From: BMS3BBIN04 sp964552465
Lineage (GTDB): Bacteria; Electryoneota; Electryoneia; Electryoneales; Electryoneaceae
Assembly: GCA_964552465.1 (NCBI GenBank)
Contig: CAZKGR010000002.1
Span: 1-64,000, forward strand
Reading direction: 5' to 3'
Length of the DNA: 64,000 nucleotides
The translations under genes were made by a program, and so were the position numbers. The stretch's first letter is position 1; each line of letters opens with the position of its first letter. Under the pieces are notes generated by a model. That model saw only the letters and a program-made list of their open reading frames with translations. It made no database searches and had not been told where the DNA came from. This document shows positions 27,369 to 35,753 of this stretch, piece by piece.

Positions 27369-28531
27369 TGCGAAGTACACGCTTACGCCACATAATTATC
27401 ACCGAATTCCTTTTCCTCATCGGTTTCGGGATGATGATCCCACTACTCCCCTTATATGGACGGGAGCTGGGTGCGAGCGCCACCGTGATCGGGATTCTGC
27501 TTGCAGCCAACCAGACCGTCGATTTCTTTTTCGCACCCTTTGCGGGCAGGATCTCAGATCGGCTTGGACGACGCATCCTGCTGCTGCCAGCGATGTTGCT
27601 CACATCTGCCGCCTACTTGGCTATAGGATTCAGCACATCACTCGCTGCCATCTTTATCGTGTGGTCAGTTGCCGGATTTGGATCAGCGCATGTACTGCTG
27701 AGCCAGGCATATGTCGCCGATGTCACCTCCGACAAAAGCCGAACAACTGGCATGGCATATTGGGGTGCAGCCTTCGCAATGGCGTTTGTTGTCGGTCCGC
27801 CGTTGGGAGCGTTCCTGTTTGCACGGAATCCACAGATAGCCGCGACGGTAGCTGCGGTGATGGCTCTACTCGCTACTGTTTACGCCTTTTTCTTCCTTGG
27901 AGAACCCGAACGCGTTCGTCAGCCGCAAACAAAGCGCACGCGTTCTTTCCGGCGCTTGCCTGAGTTGAAATCTTCCGTTATCACAATCGTTGCATTGAAT
28001 TTTGCGCTCATCTTCATGTGGAGTCAGTTTACCACGGTATTGCCTCTTTACACTCAGGATGTTTTTGCGTGGAGTGTTGGCAAGTTTGGCATGTACCTCG
28101 GCTCAATTGGCCTGGTCGCTGCGATCGTTCAGGGTGGTTTAGTCGGACGTTTGGCGAAGCGAATACGGCTGGGAACACTCGTTTCTACTGGATTTGGCCT
28201 GCTGGGAGTCGGTCTGGCAGTCCTGGCTGCACCGTTGACTACTCTGACCATGATCATATCCATCGTTGGCATCGCAGTCGGTTTCGGTTTGTTAACTCCG
28301 AGTCTCCCAGCGCTATTGAGCATGAACGTCGCTCCTGAGCGGAAAGGTCTCGCGCTCGGTATTTTCCAATCAGCAAGCACACTGGCACGAGTCATCGCAC
28401 CCCTGCTGGCAGGGCTGGCATACCAGGAGTTATTTTTCGCTGCGCCCTTAATACTTACGGCTACACTAGGGTTTGTAGTGATGCTGCTTTCCATATTCTT
28501 CAGTCTGCACGGATCAATGAAATCGAATTGA
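27365..28531 (+). CDS. MFS transporter, DHA1-like efflux type (tandem paralogue)
   Basis: 388 residues, 12 helices. Motif A is GRISDRLGRRIL and the motif-C-like segment is GAAFAMAFVVGPPLG, closely parallel to the previous gene. Both the start overlap (ATGA) and the similar loops point to tandem duplication followed by divergence. The two may work separately or as a heteromer; nothing in the sequence decides it. Confidence 0.88.
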   Translation: MMRSTRLRHIIITEFLFLIGFGMMIPLLPLYGRELGASATVIGILLAANQTVDFFFAPFAGRISDRLGRRILLLPAMLLTSAAYLAIGFSTSLAAIFIVWSVAGFGSAHVLLSQAYVADVTSDKSRTTGMAYWGAAFAMAFVVGPPLGAFLFARNPQIAATVAAVMALLATVYAFFFLGEPERVRQPQTKRTRSFRRLPELKSSVITIVALNFALIFMWSQFTTVLPLYTQDVFAWSVGKFGMYLGSIGLVAAIVQGGLVGRLAKRIRLGTLVSTGFGLLGVGLAVLAAPLTTLTMIISIVGIAVGFGLLTPSLPALLSMNVAPERKGLALGIFQSASTLARVIAPLLAGLAYQELFFAAPLILTATLGFVVMLLSIFFSLHGSMKSN

Positions 28532-28644
28532 AGACTATCTGCTGATCATCGAATGTGATGATGAGCGAAGACTGCCAAGATCATTTGTACAACTAAGTTT
28601 TCCACCTATATTAGCATAATGAGGGGAATACGAAGGAGACGAGT

Positions 28645-29805
28645 GTGACAGGCGATTGGCTGACACTGGCCATGGACAGGATGCAGGCTGCCCAACGGGA
28701 GGTTCGACTCACGATCCCGCCCGGACAGCACTCCGTCTTCTGGAACACTTTGCTCGAACGCGCTCGTCTTATTCCAGACCGCCTTTCATTCCACGTATTA
28801 CTACCAGCTACTGTCGAAGCGGATGAAGACCTCTCAACCGCCATCAATGCCCTGATCGATCTCGAAACAACACGCCATGTCGTCTCAGTAAGTGTTGGAC
28901 GAGTGTTCCCATTTTTCCTGCTGATTACAGACCGTGATGGAGTGATGACAACTGTTGGGGATGCTTTCAACGGGGATGATGCCACAATTGTTCAAACAAC
29001 GGACGATCCCCAGTATGTTTCAGAACTGGCAGATAGTTTTGACCGGAGGTTCGCTGACGGGACGAATGAACCTGACTTGTTCGCGTTGAATGAATGGCTG
29101 CGGGCATTTCCACACAAGAAAGATGCACGATCAGCATTGTCCATGCTGCATCGTGGGCAAGCCAAGTTGGATCGCGCCATCCAACGCTCGCTCAAAACTC
29201 TTCCCCGTCGTCAATTCTGGTTGATCAAGCCAGGTCCGGGAGCGTGGGGGATGCAGGATGATGATGGACTGTCATTCGATTTCTGGCTGAAATTTGCCTC
29301 GATGCACTTGGGTTGGCCATTGTTGACACGCACGTTTCTTAAACGGAGTACGCTCAAGCTGGATGATGTGAAGGCTGCACTCAAGAAAGCATATTCTGAG
29401 GTACATGACGCTGACCGCGTTCGCGCTACAGCGCACGGATTCCTGCACTCGATGCATGAACGTGATCGCGTGATCGCAATGGATGGCTGGACGAGTAAGC
29501 AAGATTCCCCCGTTCGTGTCTACGCATGGGGGAAGATTGCGGGCTCAGCCGATCAGACAAAAGCCGCATGGCCAATTGCGCGACCCGTGCAATGGCGAGA
29601 ATTGAACCTGCGAATTCCAGTCCGAATAGTGCGTGACTGTACCGGACTACAGTCAGCAACCCACCCTTTACATCGATTGCCGGCTGACGCGTTTCGGACA
29701 CTCGTTGAGGCTACCGAAGCCCGGGCGGCGAAAGTGTCTGCTCCACAACTGAGTCTTACCTTGGATCTGTTCGCCAATCTTGAGGAACAGCAACGACTGC
29801 TGTAG
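28645..29805 (+). CDS. Unknown protein with PLD-like N-terminal region and EVE-like C-terminal domain
   Basis: 386 residues from a GTG start with AAGGAG six bases upstream. Residues ~20-150 resemble a phospholipase-D-fold sensor of the kind seen in TrmB regulators (no HKD motif visible). Residues ~190-375 follow the pattern of EVE/MrcB-type domains that often sit on restriction enzymes and read modified bases: FWLIKPGPGAWG, then LSFDFWLKFASMHLGWP, DRVIAMDGW, VRVYAWGKI, RPVQW and the closing TGLQSATHPLHRL. These matches are from pattern, not from a search. No nuclease or ATPase domain is fused. Possibly a stand-alone modified-nucleic-acid reader; function unknown. Confidence 0.55.
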   Translation: MTGDWLTLAMDRMQAAQREVRLTIPPGQHSVFWNTLLERARLIPDRLSFHVLLPATVEADEDLSTAINALIDLETTRHVVSVSVGRVFPFFLLITDRDGVMTTVGDAFNGDDATIVQTTDDPQYVSELADSFDRRFADGTNEPDLFALNEWLRAFPHKKDARSALSMLHRGQAKLDRAIQRSLKTLPRRQFWLIKPGPGAWGMQDDDGLSFDFWLKFASMHLGWPLLTRTFLKRSTLKLDDVKAALKKAYSEVHDADRVRATAHGFLHSMHERDRVIAMDGWTSKQDSPVRVYAWGKIAGSADQTKAAWPIARPVQWRELNLRIPVRIVRDCTGLQSATHPLHRLPADAFRTLVEATEARAAKVSAPQLSLTLDLFANLEEQQRLL

Positions 29806-30027
29806 TCAGGCTCCAAGAGAGACAGATTCGATGTACCTGCCCATGTAACCTATCTGACTGACCGCGTTTCAGCGTTTTGGCATCTTTCCTGTTTTATCCG
29901 CATATTTTATTGTTTTCGAGGATTTGCTTGATTGCAATGCTGTACGAGATTACACTCACATAGCTCAATGTGTCGCGATGGGAGAAAAGGCATCGTGATC
30001 AGAAAACCGTAGTGAGGAGGAGTACCC

Positions 30028-31815
30028 ATGAAGATCTTTGCCCGTATTGGTGTGGCAATGCTGGCCGTTCTGATGATCAGTGGTCTGGCAAGTGCGCACA
30101 ACGTAACTTTCAATGTTGATCTGAGTCATCAGGTAACGCTGGGCATCTTTGATCCGAATACTGATGGTGTCGGCATTCGCGGTGACATGAATGGCTGGGG
30201 TGGAGCTGATGGTCTCGTTGACAACGAAATGGATCTGACCTACACCACTACACTTGACCTTGCAGATGGAACTTACGGCTACAAGTTCGTAATCTGGATT
30301 GGTAATGATCCAAACAACGTTATCTGGGAATCGATAGACAACCGTACTCTCGAAGTGGCAGGAGCACCCATTGACCTACCTATCGTCTGGTTCGATGATA
30401 ATGAACCGGGTGGAGCGTCCTACGATGTAACCTTCCACGTTGACATGAGCCACCAGGTTACGCTTGGCAACTTTGACCCGGCTCTGGACGATGTCGCAAT
30501 CCGCGGTGGTATGAACGGTTGGGGTGACAATGATGTTCTGACCGATGGTGACATGGACTTGATCTACGATATCACCATGACCCTCGAAGTTGGCGGCTAC
30601 GAGTATAAGTTCAACATCTGGCCGGGAGGCGATCCAAACGCTGCAATCTGGGAAGACAACATCAACAATCGTTTTGTCGAAGTGATCGATGCTAACATTG
30701 ATCTCGAAACCGTATGGTTCGACAACGACAGCCCGCAGGAGTACAACTACGAAGTCATTTTCCGCATCAACATGGATGTACAGCAGGGTCTGGGTGTGTA
30801 CGATCACGCTACAGACGCTGTAGTTATTCGTGGTGGACGTCCGGAAATCGGCAACTGGGATGGTTACACAATGGTGAACCGCCTCGGTCAGTCGGACCTC
30901 TATTCTGTCGAAATTCAGTTTGATAATCTTGAGCCAGGTACCCAGGTCGATTACAAGTTCGTGATCGATTATGACAACGATGGAATGGACCCGGTTGAGT
31001 GGGAACAACTCGGCGGCCCGTTCGACAACCGTAACATAACTCCCGATGGTACCGAGGTCGATACTGATGGGGACGGTTACCTCGAGATTAGCCTTGATCC
31101 AGCGTGGTTCAGCTTGGCTGAGCCGACCGCTATTGGTTCCATGTACATTGGACCGTACGTGACCACAATTGGTCCGGAGGGTGGACCGGTTGGTTACGAA
31201 TTCATGCTGCACAACACACTGAGTAATCCGTTTGACGCCCAGATCTGGTTGAGTGCGTTGCTGCCGAATGGCAACACCGTCAACCTCGCTCCGACGGCAG
31301 TGACTGTACAGCCAGGCGTGACAATCTTCATGGAAGACCTTAGCGCCAATGTGCCGCCAACAGCACCAGCAGGAAATTACCTGGTATCCATCAACGTTGG
31401 TAACTATCCGACCTTCGTCGGAGCCAGCGATTCCTTCTTCCTGACCAAGTCCGGTGTTGCTGCGGGTAGCAGCGAGTGGACACAGGATGGTTTCGGCGAA
31501 GCTGAAGTCGCTGAAGAAGAAGTGTCCGAAGTTATTAACAACCTGCCAGTTGAGTTCGCGCTTGACAACGCGTATCCGAACCCGTTCAACCCGACCACCA
31601 ATGTTGCGATAAGCCTGCCGGAAGCGGCAGAGTTGACTGTCAGCGTGTACAATGTTCAGGGTCGCCTGGTTGCTACGCTTGCGCAGGATACTTATAACGC
31701 AGGCCAGCATACACTGACCTTCGACGCCAGCAACCTCGCCAGCGGTATTTACTTCATCCGCGCTGAGGTTCCGGGACAGTTGAACGCGTTGCAGAAGGTT
31801 ACATTGATGAAGTAA
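30028..31815 (+). CDS. Secreted triple starch-binding-like (CBM20/48-type) protein with type IX sorting domain
   Basis: 595 residues. Strong ribosome site GAGGAGGAG and a signal peptide ending ASAHN. Three ~115-residue repeats follow (about 24-130, 135-240, 243-365): each starts F-x-V-D-x-S-HQVTLG-x-FDP or a relative, holds a RG-x-MNGW or RGGRPEIGNW core and ends in YKFxI and WF. That is the beta-sandwich of starch- or glycogen-binding modules. Residues ~370-490 are the shared pre-sorting beta domain (GPEGGP, APAGNY, SDSFFLTK) and the C-terminus carries YPNPFNP and LQKVTLMK. Likely binds alpha-glucans outside the cell. The following scaffold gap lies 48 bp after its stop. Confidence 0.85.
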   Translation: MKIFARIGVAMLAVLMISGLASAHNVTFNVDLSHQVTLGIFDPNTDGVGIRGDMNGWGGADGLVDNEMDLTYTTTLDLADGTYGYKFVIWIGNDPNNVIWESIDNRTLEVAGAPIDLPIVWFDDNEPGGASYDVTFHVDMSHQVTLGNFDPALDDVAIRGGMNGWGDNDVLTDGDMDLIYDITMTLEVGGYEYKFNIWPGGDPNAAIWEDNINNRFVEVIDANIDLETVWFDNDSPQEYNYEVIFRINMDVQQGLGVYDHATDAVVIRGGRPEIGNWDGYTMVNRLGQSDLYSVEIQFDNLEPGTQVDYKFVIDYDNDGMDPVEWEQLGGPFDNRNITPDGTEVDTDGDGYLEISLDPAWFSLAEPTAIGSMYIGPYVTTIGPEGGPVGYEFMLHNTLSNPFDAQIWLSALLPNGNTVNLAPTAVTVQPGVTIFMEDLSANVPPTAPAGNYLVSINVGNYPTFVGASDSFFLTKSGVAAGSSEWTQDGFGEAEVAEEEVSEVINNLPVEFALDNAYPNPFNPTTNVAISLPEAAELTVSVYNVQGRLVATLAQDTYNAGQHTLTFDASNLASGIYFIRAEVPGQLNALQKVTLMK

Positions 31816-31863
31816 GCACCAAATGTTGAAGTCTTGAAAAACAGGGCTTCAAACTTTATTCGT
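31809..31863. repeat. 55-bp direct repeat, left copy, abutting the scaffold gap
   Basis: Identical to 31964-32018. It begins inside the last codons of the preceding gene and ends at the first N. An unresolved contig overlap is the likely cause. Confidence 0.9.
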
Positions 31864-31963
31864 NNNNNNNNNNNNNNNNNNNNNNNNNNNNNNNNNNNNN
31901 NNNNNNNNNNNNNNNNNNNNNNNNNNNNNNNNNNNNNNNNNNNNNNNNNNNNNNNNNNNNNNN
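31864..31963. other. Scaffold gap of 100 N
   Basis: Exactly 100 unknown bases, a default gap length. Both flanks are the same 55 bases, so the real distance may be minus 55. Confidence 0.98.
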
Positions 31964-32018
31964 GAAGTAAGCACCAAATGTTGAAGTCTTGAAAAACAGG
32001 GCTTCAAACTTTATTCGT
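31964..32018. repeat. 55-bp direct repeat, right copy
   Basis: Identical to 31809-31863, immediately after the N run. Confidence 0.9.
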
Positions 32019-32022
32019 GGAA

Positions 32023-32056
32023 AACGAGCTGTTGGGATTGGTCCCGGCAGCTCGTT
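32023..32056 (+). terminator. Terminator-like hairpin after the starch-binding gene
   Basis: AACGAGCTG (32023-32031) pairs with CAGCTCGTT (32048-32056), followed by CTTAATATT. Once the duplicated contig end is removed it lies about 50 bp after the stop. Confidence 0.65.
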
Positions 32057-32362
32057 CTTAATATTGCTGAGTTATCTGCATTACAAACCCTCATGCTATT
32101 CGTGAGGCTCATCAATATGAGGTAGGGAGGACGGTGGAGCACTCGAGAGCAACTCAGTTTATGGCATCTTTGTTAGTGCGCACTATCACTGGATTTTTGA
32201 TTTATTGAAAGGATTTTCTCTTATTTATAGATTCTTTGGAAAATCGTTGAAAGATTTGACTCCTTGTTTTTTGGATTTGCACTTTGTTGGGTCAGTCAAA
32301 AGTCAAAAGCAGTACAAGCGATTGATTAGATCAGTCGTCGGAAAAAACAGAAAGGGAGAAGG
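32057..32362 (+). promoter_or_regulatory. Upstream region of the first large sister gene
   Basis: 306 bases with no gene. TTGACT at 32256-32261 followed by a TTTTTT tract matches the arrangement before the second sister gene (35659-35664), so it is a candidate -35 element; a good -10 was not found. GGGAGAAGG precedes the ATG at 32363. Confidence 0.3.
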
Positions 32363-35300
32363 ATGAAAAAGCTCTTAGTGTTGGTCCTCAGCCTCTGCTT
32401 CGTTTCATTTGCTATGGCAGTGGATGTGGACAAAGCAGCGCTCACAGAAGCGATGAACGCCCACGCGGCGGGCGTCGAACTGACTAAAGCTCAGGATGCT
32501 CTGCTGGGCGGCAATGGCGCTGTCATTGACAACTTCGGTGGTCCGGATGCCATGGGGTATTCCTGGAAGGACAGCGAAGAAGTTGACGGCCCGACGTATG
32601 GTTGGATCGACATTACCGGAACAGGTACTTCCATCATCGCCAACACCGCAGATGATAACACCTCTGGTCCGTATCCGATCGGCTTCGGCTTCACGTTCTA
32701 TGGCACAACCTACACCGATTGGTATCTCGGTTCGAACGGTGCGATCAACTTTGATGGCCAGTACATCAGCCTCAGCAACTACGCCATGCCGTACGCGTCT
32801 TACCAGGCGATGATTGCTTGGTTCTGGGATGACATGGATCCGGCAGATGCAACTGACGCTGACTGTCTGTACGAAACCATGATGGTTGGTGGACAGAACG
32901 CGCTCGTCATCAGCTTCCTGAACTGGGATGAGTATCCTGGAAATGTCGACCCGACATTGCAGGAAAGCGTAACCGCACAGATGATTCTGTTCGAAGACGG
33001 TACCGTGCAGATTCATTACTTCGATGTTGAAACAGGCATCGATATCTCCAGCTGCACCATTGGTATTCAGGATGCTTCAGGTACAATCGGTTTAACAGCA
33101 CTGTACAATGGCAGCATCTTGGCCTATCCGTATGCTCAGCTGGCGATCGAGTTCAGCCAGGCAGCCGCGGATGCATCCGTCAGTGGTTATGTGTATGATG
33201 CCACAACTGACAATCCGATTGTTGGTGCGACTGTTCAGGTAGGTGGAATGGTCACACAGACAGACGGCCTTGGTTACTACGAGTTCCTCGATGTCTTCTC
33301 AGGTTTGTATGCCTGGACAGCCAGTGCTTTCGGTTACGCAGCAGGCATGGGCGACATCAACGTCGTTCCGGGTGCGAACACGCTGGATATCTGGCTTGAT
33401 CCGATCAACATGGATGCAGATGTCCTGATCGTTGACGTAGACGCGACGATTGACTCAGGTCCACAGATTGATGCTATTCTGCAGGGCTTGGGCTACACCA
33501 CGCTGTATTGCAACGATTTCTTCGAATACCCGTGGGAAAACTACGAGTACGTCTTCCTGTTCACAGGTATCTATCCGAACTACTTCGCGATTGGTACCGG
33601 ATCAGCAGAAGAACAAGTCTGCATCGACTACTTGAACGCCAACGGTAACCTGTACACCGAAGGTGGCGACCTGTACGGCTACATTCCGCCAGCAAACCTG
33701 TTAGCGATGCTTCCGCTGACTGGTATTTCTGACGGTAGTGGCGACTTGGCGAACGTCCTTGGTGACGGACCGTTAACTGGTCTTGACCTCGCCTACATTG
33801 GTGAGAACAGCTACATCGACCACATTGAGCCGGTTGTTGGCGCAGTTCGCCTCGGTTACAACCCGGTCGATCAGGCTGGTTGCCTTGTTGTTGACAACCA
33901 GCAGCTGTATCACACAGCTTGCGCCAGCTTCGAGCTGGGTATGTTGGTTGATGGTGTCGCCCGTTGGACACGTGCAGACATCGTTGCTGAAATCATGAAC
34001 AACTTCAACAGTGGTGTTGAACCCAGCCCGGTTAACCTGTACCTGACACCGACCAATACTATGATTCCGCCAGAGGGTGGAAACGTGGTATATGATGCTC
34101 AGTTGGTAAGCGACATTCCGATGGCGATGAACGGTCTGCGTTACCAGACCTTCGTGACCCTGCCGAACGCTCAGGTCATGGGCCCGATCGACAACATTCC
34201 GTTCAACCTGACGCCGTTCATGAACGTCACGGTTACTGGAATGACTCTTGGTGTACCAGACTATGCGCCAATGGGTAGCTACATGCTGGAAGGAATCGCT
34301 GGCGTTCCGAACAACCCGGCGTTGCAGGTTAGCGACAGCTTCCCGTTCGCCAAGGTTGGCCCGGGCTTGGTCGAAGACTTTGATGTCGACCCAGGTCCGA
34401 CCTGGAGCTGGAGCACAGTTAACGGTACCAACATTGTTGAAGGTGGCTATGCCAAGCTCAACATGGTGGCCGCAAGTGATACTTGGGGTTCAGGCGTCTA
34501 CACCGGCGATACCTACGGAGACTGCTCGGTCAGCTCGACATTCGAGTTCATCGTGACTCAAGGTTACTCAGTTGGTGTGATGGTCCGTGGTACTGGTGTG
34601 AATGATCTTCTGTACTCCGGTTATGCCGTATACTGCAGCAACGGTTCATGGTCTGCATGGCGCTATGATACTGGCGCGACATGGAGCCTCGTTGGCTGGA
34701 CTGCAGATCCTGCGATCCTCATGGGTGTTGGCGCGATCAACACTCTGCAAGTTGATGCAATTGGTGGCAACTTCGACGTTACCTTCAATGGCACCTATGT
34801 TGGTAGCTTCATGGATGCAACGTACGCATCAGGCTTCAGTGGCTTTGCTTGCGCCTACACAAACGAAACCTGGTTTGACAATATGATCAGCACCCACATG
34901 GGTGTTCCGCCAGTTGCTGGTCCGATCGATATTGGTCAGCTGGAACCGGTACTCCGTGATGACATGGGTATCGTGATTACTGACGAAGCTGATCTCTACA
35001 CACCAGGTGTTGCGTTTGATCGCAGTGCTGAATTCGGTGAACCCATTGAATTCATCGCAGAAGACTGGGTTGGTAATGGCAGCTTCATCGCCGGCGAAGA
35101 AGCCAGCGTTGTTGGGCTTCCGACCAGCTTCTCGATGGCCAAAGCTTATCCAAATCCGTTCAACCCGAGCACTTCAGTCGCCATCGCGCTTCCGCAGGCG
35201 AGCGAACTGACCGTGACCGTGTTCAACGTGATGGGTCAGCAGGTCAGCACGCTGGCGAACGGCAAGTTCAATGCCGGTCAGCACAACTTCAGCTTCGACG

Positions 35301-35389
35301 CTTCGAACCTCGCGTCCGGTCTGTACTTCATCCAGGCACAGGTCCCGGGTGAGCTGAACGCGATTCAGAAGGTCACTCTGATGAAGTAA
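32363..35389 (+). CDS. Large secreted multi-domain surface protein with type IX sorting domain (sister 1)
   Basis: 1008 residues. Signal peptide ending FAMA. Residues ~60-265 form a beta domain common in FCB secreted proteins (IGFGFTFYGTTYTD, SNGAINFDG, FEDGTVQIHYF). ~275-350 is a carboxypeptidase-regulatory-like fold (SGYVYDATTDNPIVGATV). ~355-545 looks like an alpha/beta Rossmann-type domain (VLIVDVD, GNLYTEGGDLYGY). ~550-680 is the shared pre-sorting beta domain (PPEGGNVVYDAQL, SDSFPFAK), ~685-840 a jelly-roll-like lectin or binding domain (EGGYAKLNM, DVTFNGTYVGSF), and the end is YPNPFNP with IQKVTLMK. No catalytic motif seen; probably adhesive or binding. Confidence 0.8.
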   Translation: MKKLLVLVLSLCFVSFAMAVDVDKAALTEAMNAHAAGVELTKAQDALLGGNGAVIDNFGGPDAMGYSWKDSEEVDGPTYGWIDITGTGTSIIANTADDNTSGPYPIGFGFTFYGTTYTDWYLGSNGAINFDGQYISLSNYAMPYASYQAMIAWFWDDMDPADATDADCLYETMMVGGQNALVISFLNWDEYPGNVDPTLQESVTAQMILFEDGTVQIHYFDVETGIDISSCTIGIQDASGTIGLTALYNGSILAYPYAQLAIEFSQAAADASVSGYVYDATTDNPIVGATVQVGGMVTQTDGLGYYEFLDVFSGLYAWTASAFGYAAGMGDINVVPGANTLDIWLDPINMDADVLIVDVDATIDSGPQIDAILQGLGYTTLYCNDFFEYPWENYEYVFLFTGIYPNYFAIGTGSAEEQVCIDYLNANGNLYTEGGDLYGYIPPANLLAMLPLTGISDGSGDLANVLGDGPLTGLDLAYIGENSYIDHIEPVVGAVRLGYNPVDQAGCLVVDNQQLYHTACASFELGMLVDGVARWTRADIVAEIMNNFNSGVEPSPVNLYLTPTNTMIPPEGGNVVYDAQLVSDIPMAMNGLRYQTFVTLPNAQVMGPIDNIPFNLTPFMNVTVTGMTLGVPDYAPMGSYMLEGIAGVPNNPALQVSDSFPFAKVGPGLVEDFDVDPGPTWSWSTVNGTNIVEGGYAKLNMVAASDTWGSGVYTGDTYGDCSVSSTFEFIVTQGYSVGVMVRGTGVNDLLYSGYAVYCSNGSWSAWRYDTGATWSLVGWTADPAILMGVGAINTLQVDAIGGNFDVTFNGTYVGSFMDATYASGFSGFACAYTNETWFDNMISTHMGVPPVAGPIDIGQLEPVLRDDMGIVITDEADLYTPGVAFDRSAEFGEPIEFIAEDWVGNGSFIAGEEASVVGLPTSFSMAKAYPNPFNPSTSVAIALPQASELTVTVFNVMGQQVSTLANGKFNAGQHNFSFDASNLASGLYFIQAQVPGELNAIQKVTLMK

Positions 35390-35420
35390 GCTGTATTGCA
35401 TTCGAAGTCTAGCTAGTTCA

Positions 35421-35448
35421 AGCGCCCGGCAATTGCCGGGCGCTTTTC
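35421..35448. terminator. Rho-independent terminator after sister 1
   Basis: AGCGCCCGGC-AATT-GCCGGGCGCT followed by TTTCTG; perfect 10-bp GC-rich stem, 32 bp after the stop. Confidence 0.9.
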
Positions 35449-35753
35449 TGTTGTTACGAATTTCAACACTCATCAAATGACAAGCAGAAGTATAATTTTG
35501 TACCAAAGTTTAGTTAGGTATGTCTAACTCATGCTTCTCGGAGAGACTCATCCCTAATCTCGAGTTATAACCAACTGTGAATCAAAGGATTACTCCGCAT
35601 GCGTACATTTCTTAGAGTTTTATTTGTATTGTGGCTTTACTCCATTCTTGGGATTTTGTTGACTTAGGTTTTTTACTCTAGCGATATTAAAAGGTTAAAG
35701 GAAAACAAACTCTGCAATGAGCGGAGAAGCTTGGCAAACGAAAAGGGAAAAGC
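35449..35753 (+). promoter_or_regulatory. Upstream region of the second large sister gene, candidate promoter
   Basis: About 305 bases with no gene. TTGACT (35659-35664) and GATATT (35683-35688) with an 18-bp spacer could be a sigma70-type promoter. TTGACT followed by a run of T recurs before sister 1. AAAGGG precedes the ATG. Confidence 0.35.

Noticed and set aside
26205..28531. The two MFS frames as one frameshifted gene
   Set aside because: Each has its own start, about 12 helices and its own motif A; the ATGA overlap is normal coupling.
30376..31710. Long minus-strand frame opposite the starch-binding gene
   Set aside because: The plus-strand frame has signal peptide, repeats and sorting tail; the antisense frame shows no protein pattern.
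31809..32018. 55-bp direct repeats as a mobile-element duplication or recombination site
   Set aside because: The copies are exact and abut a default-length N run, which fits an assembly overlap much better.
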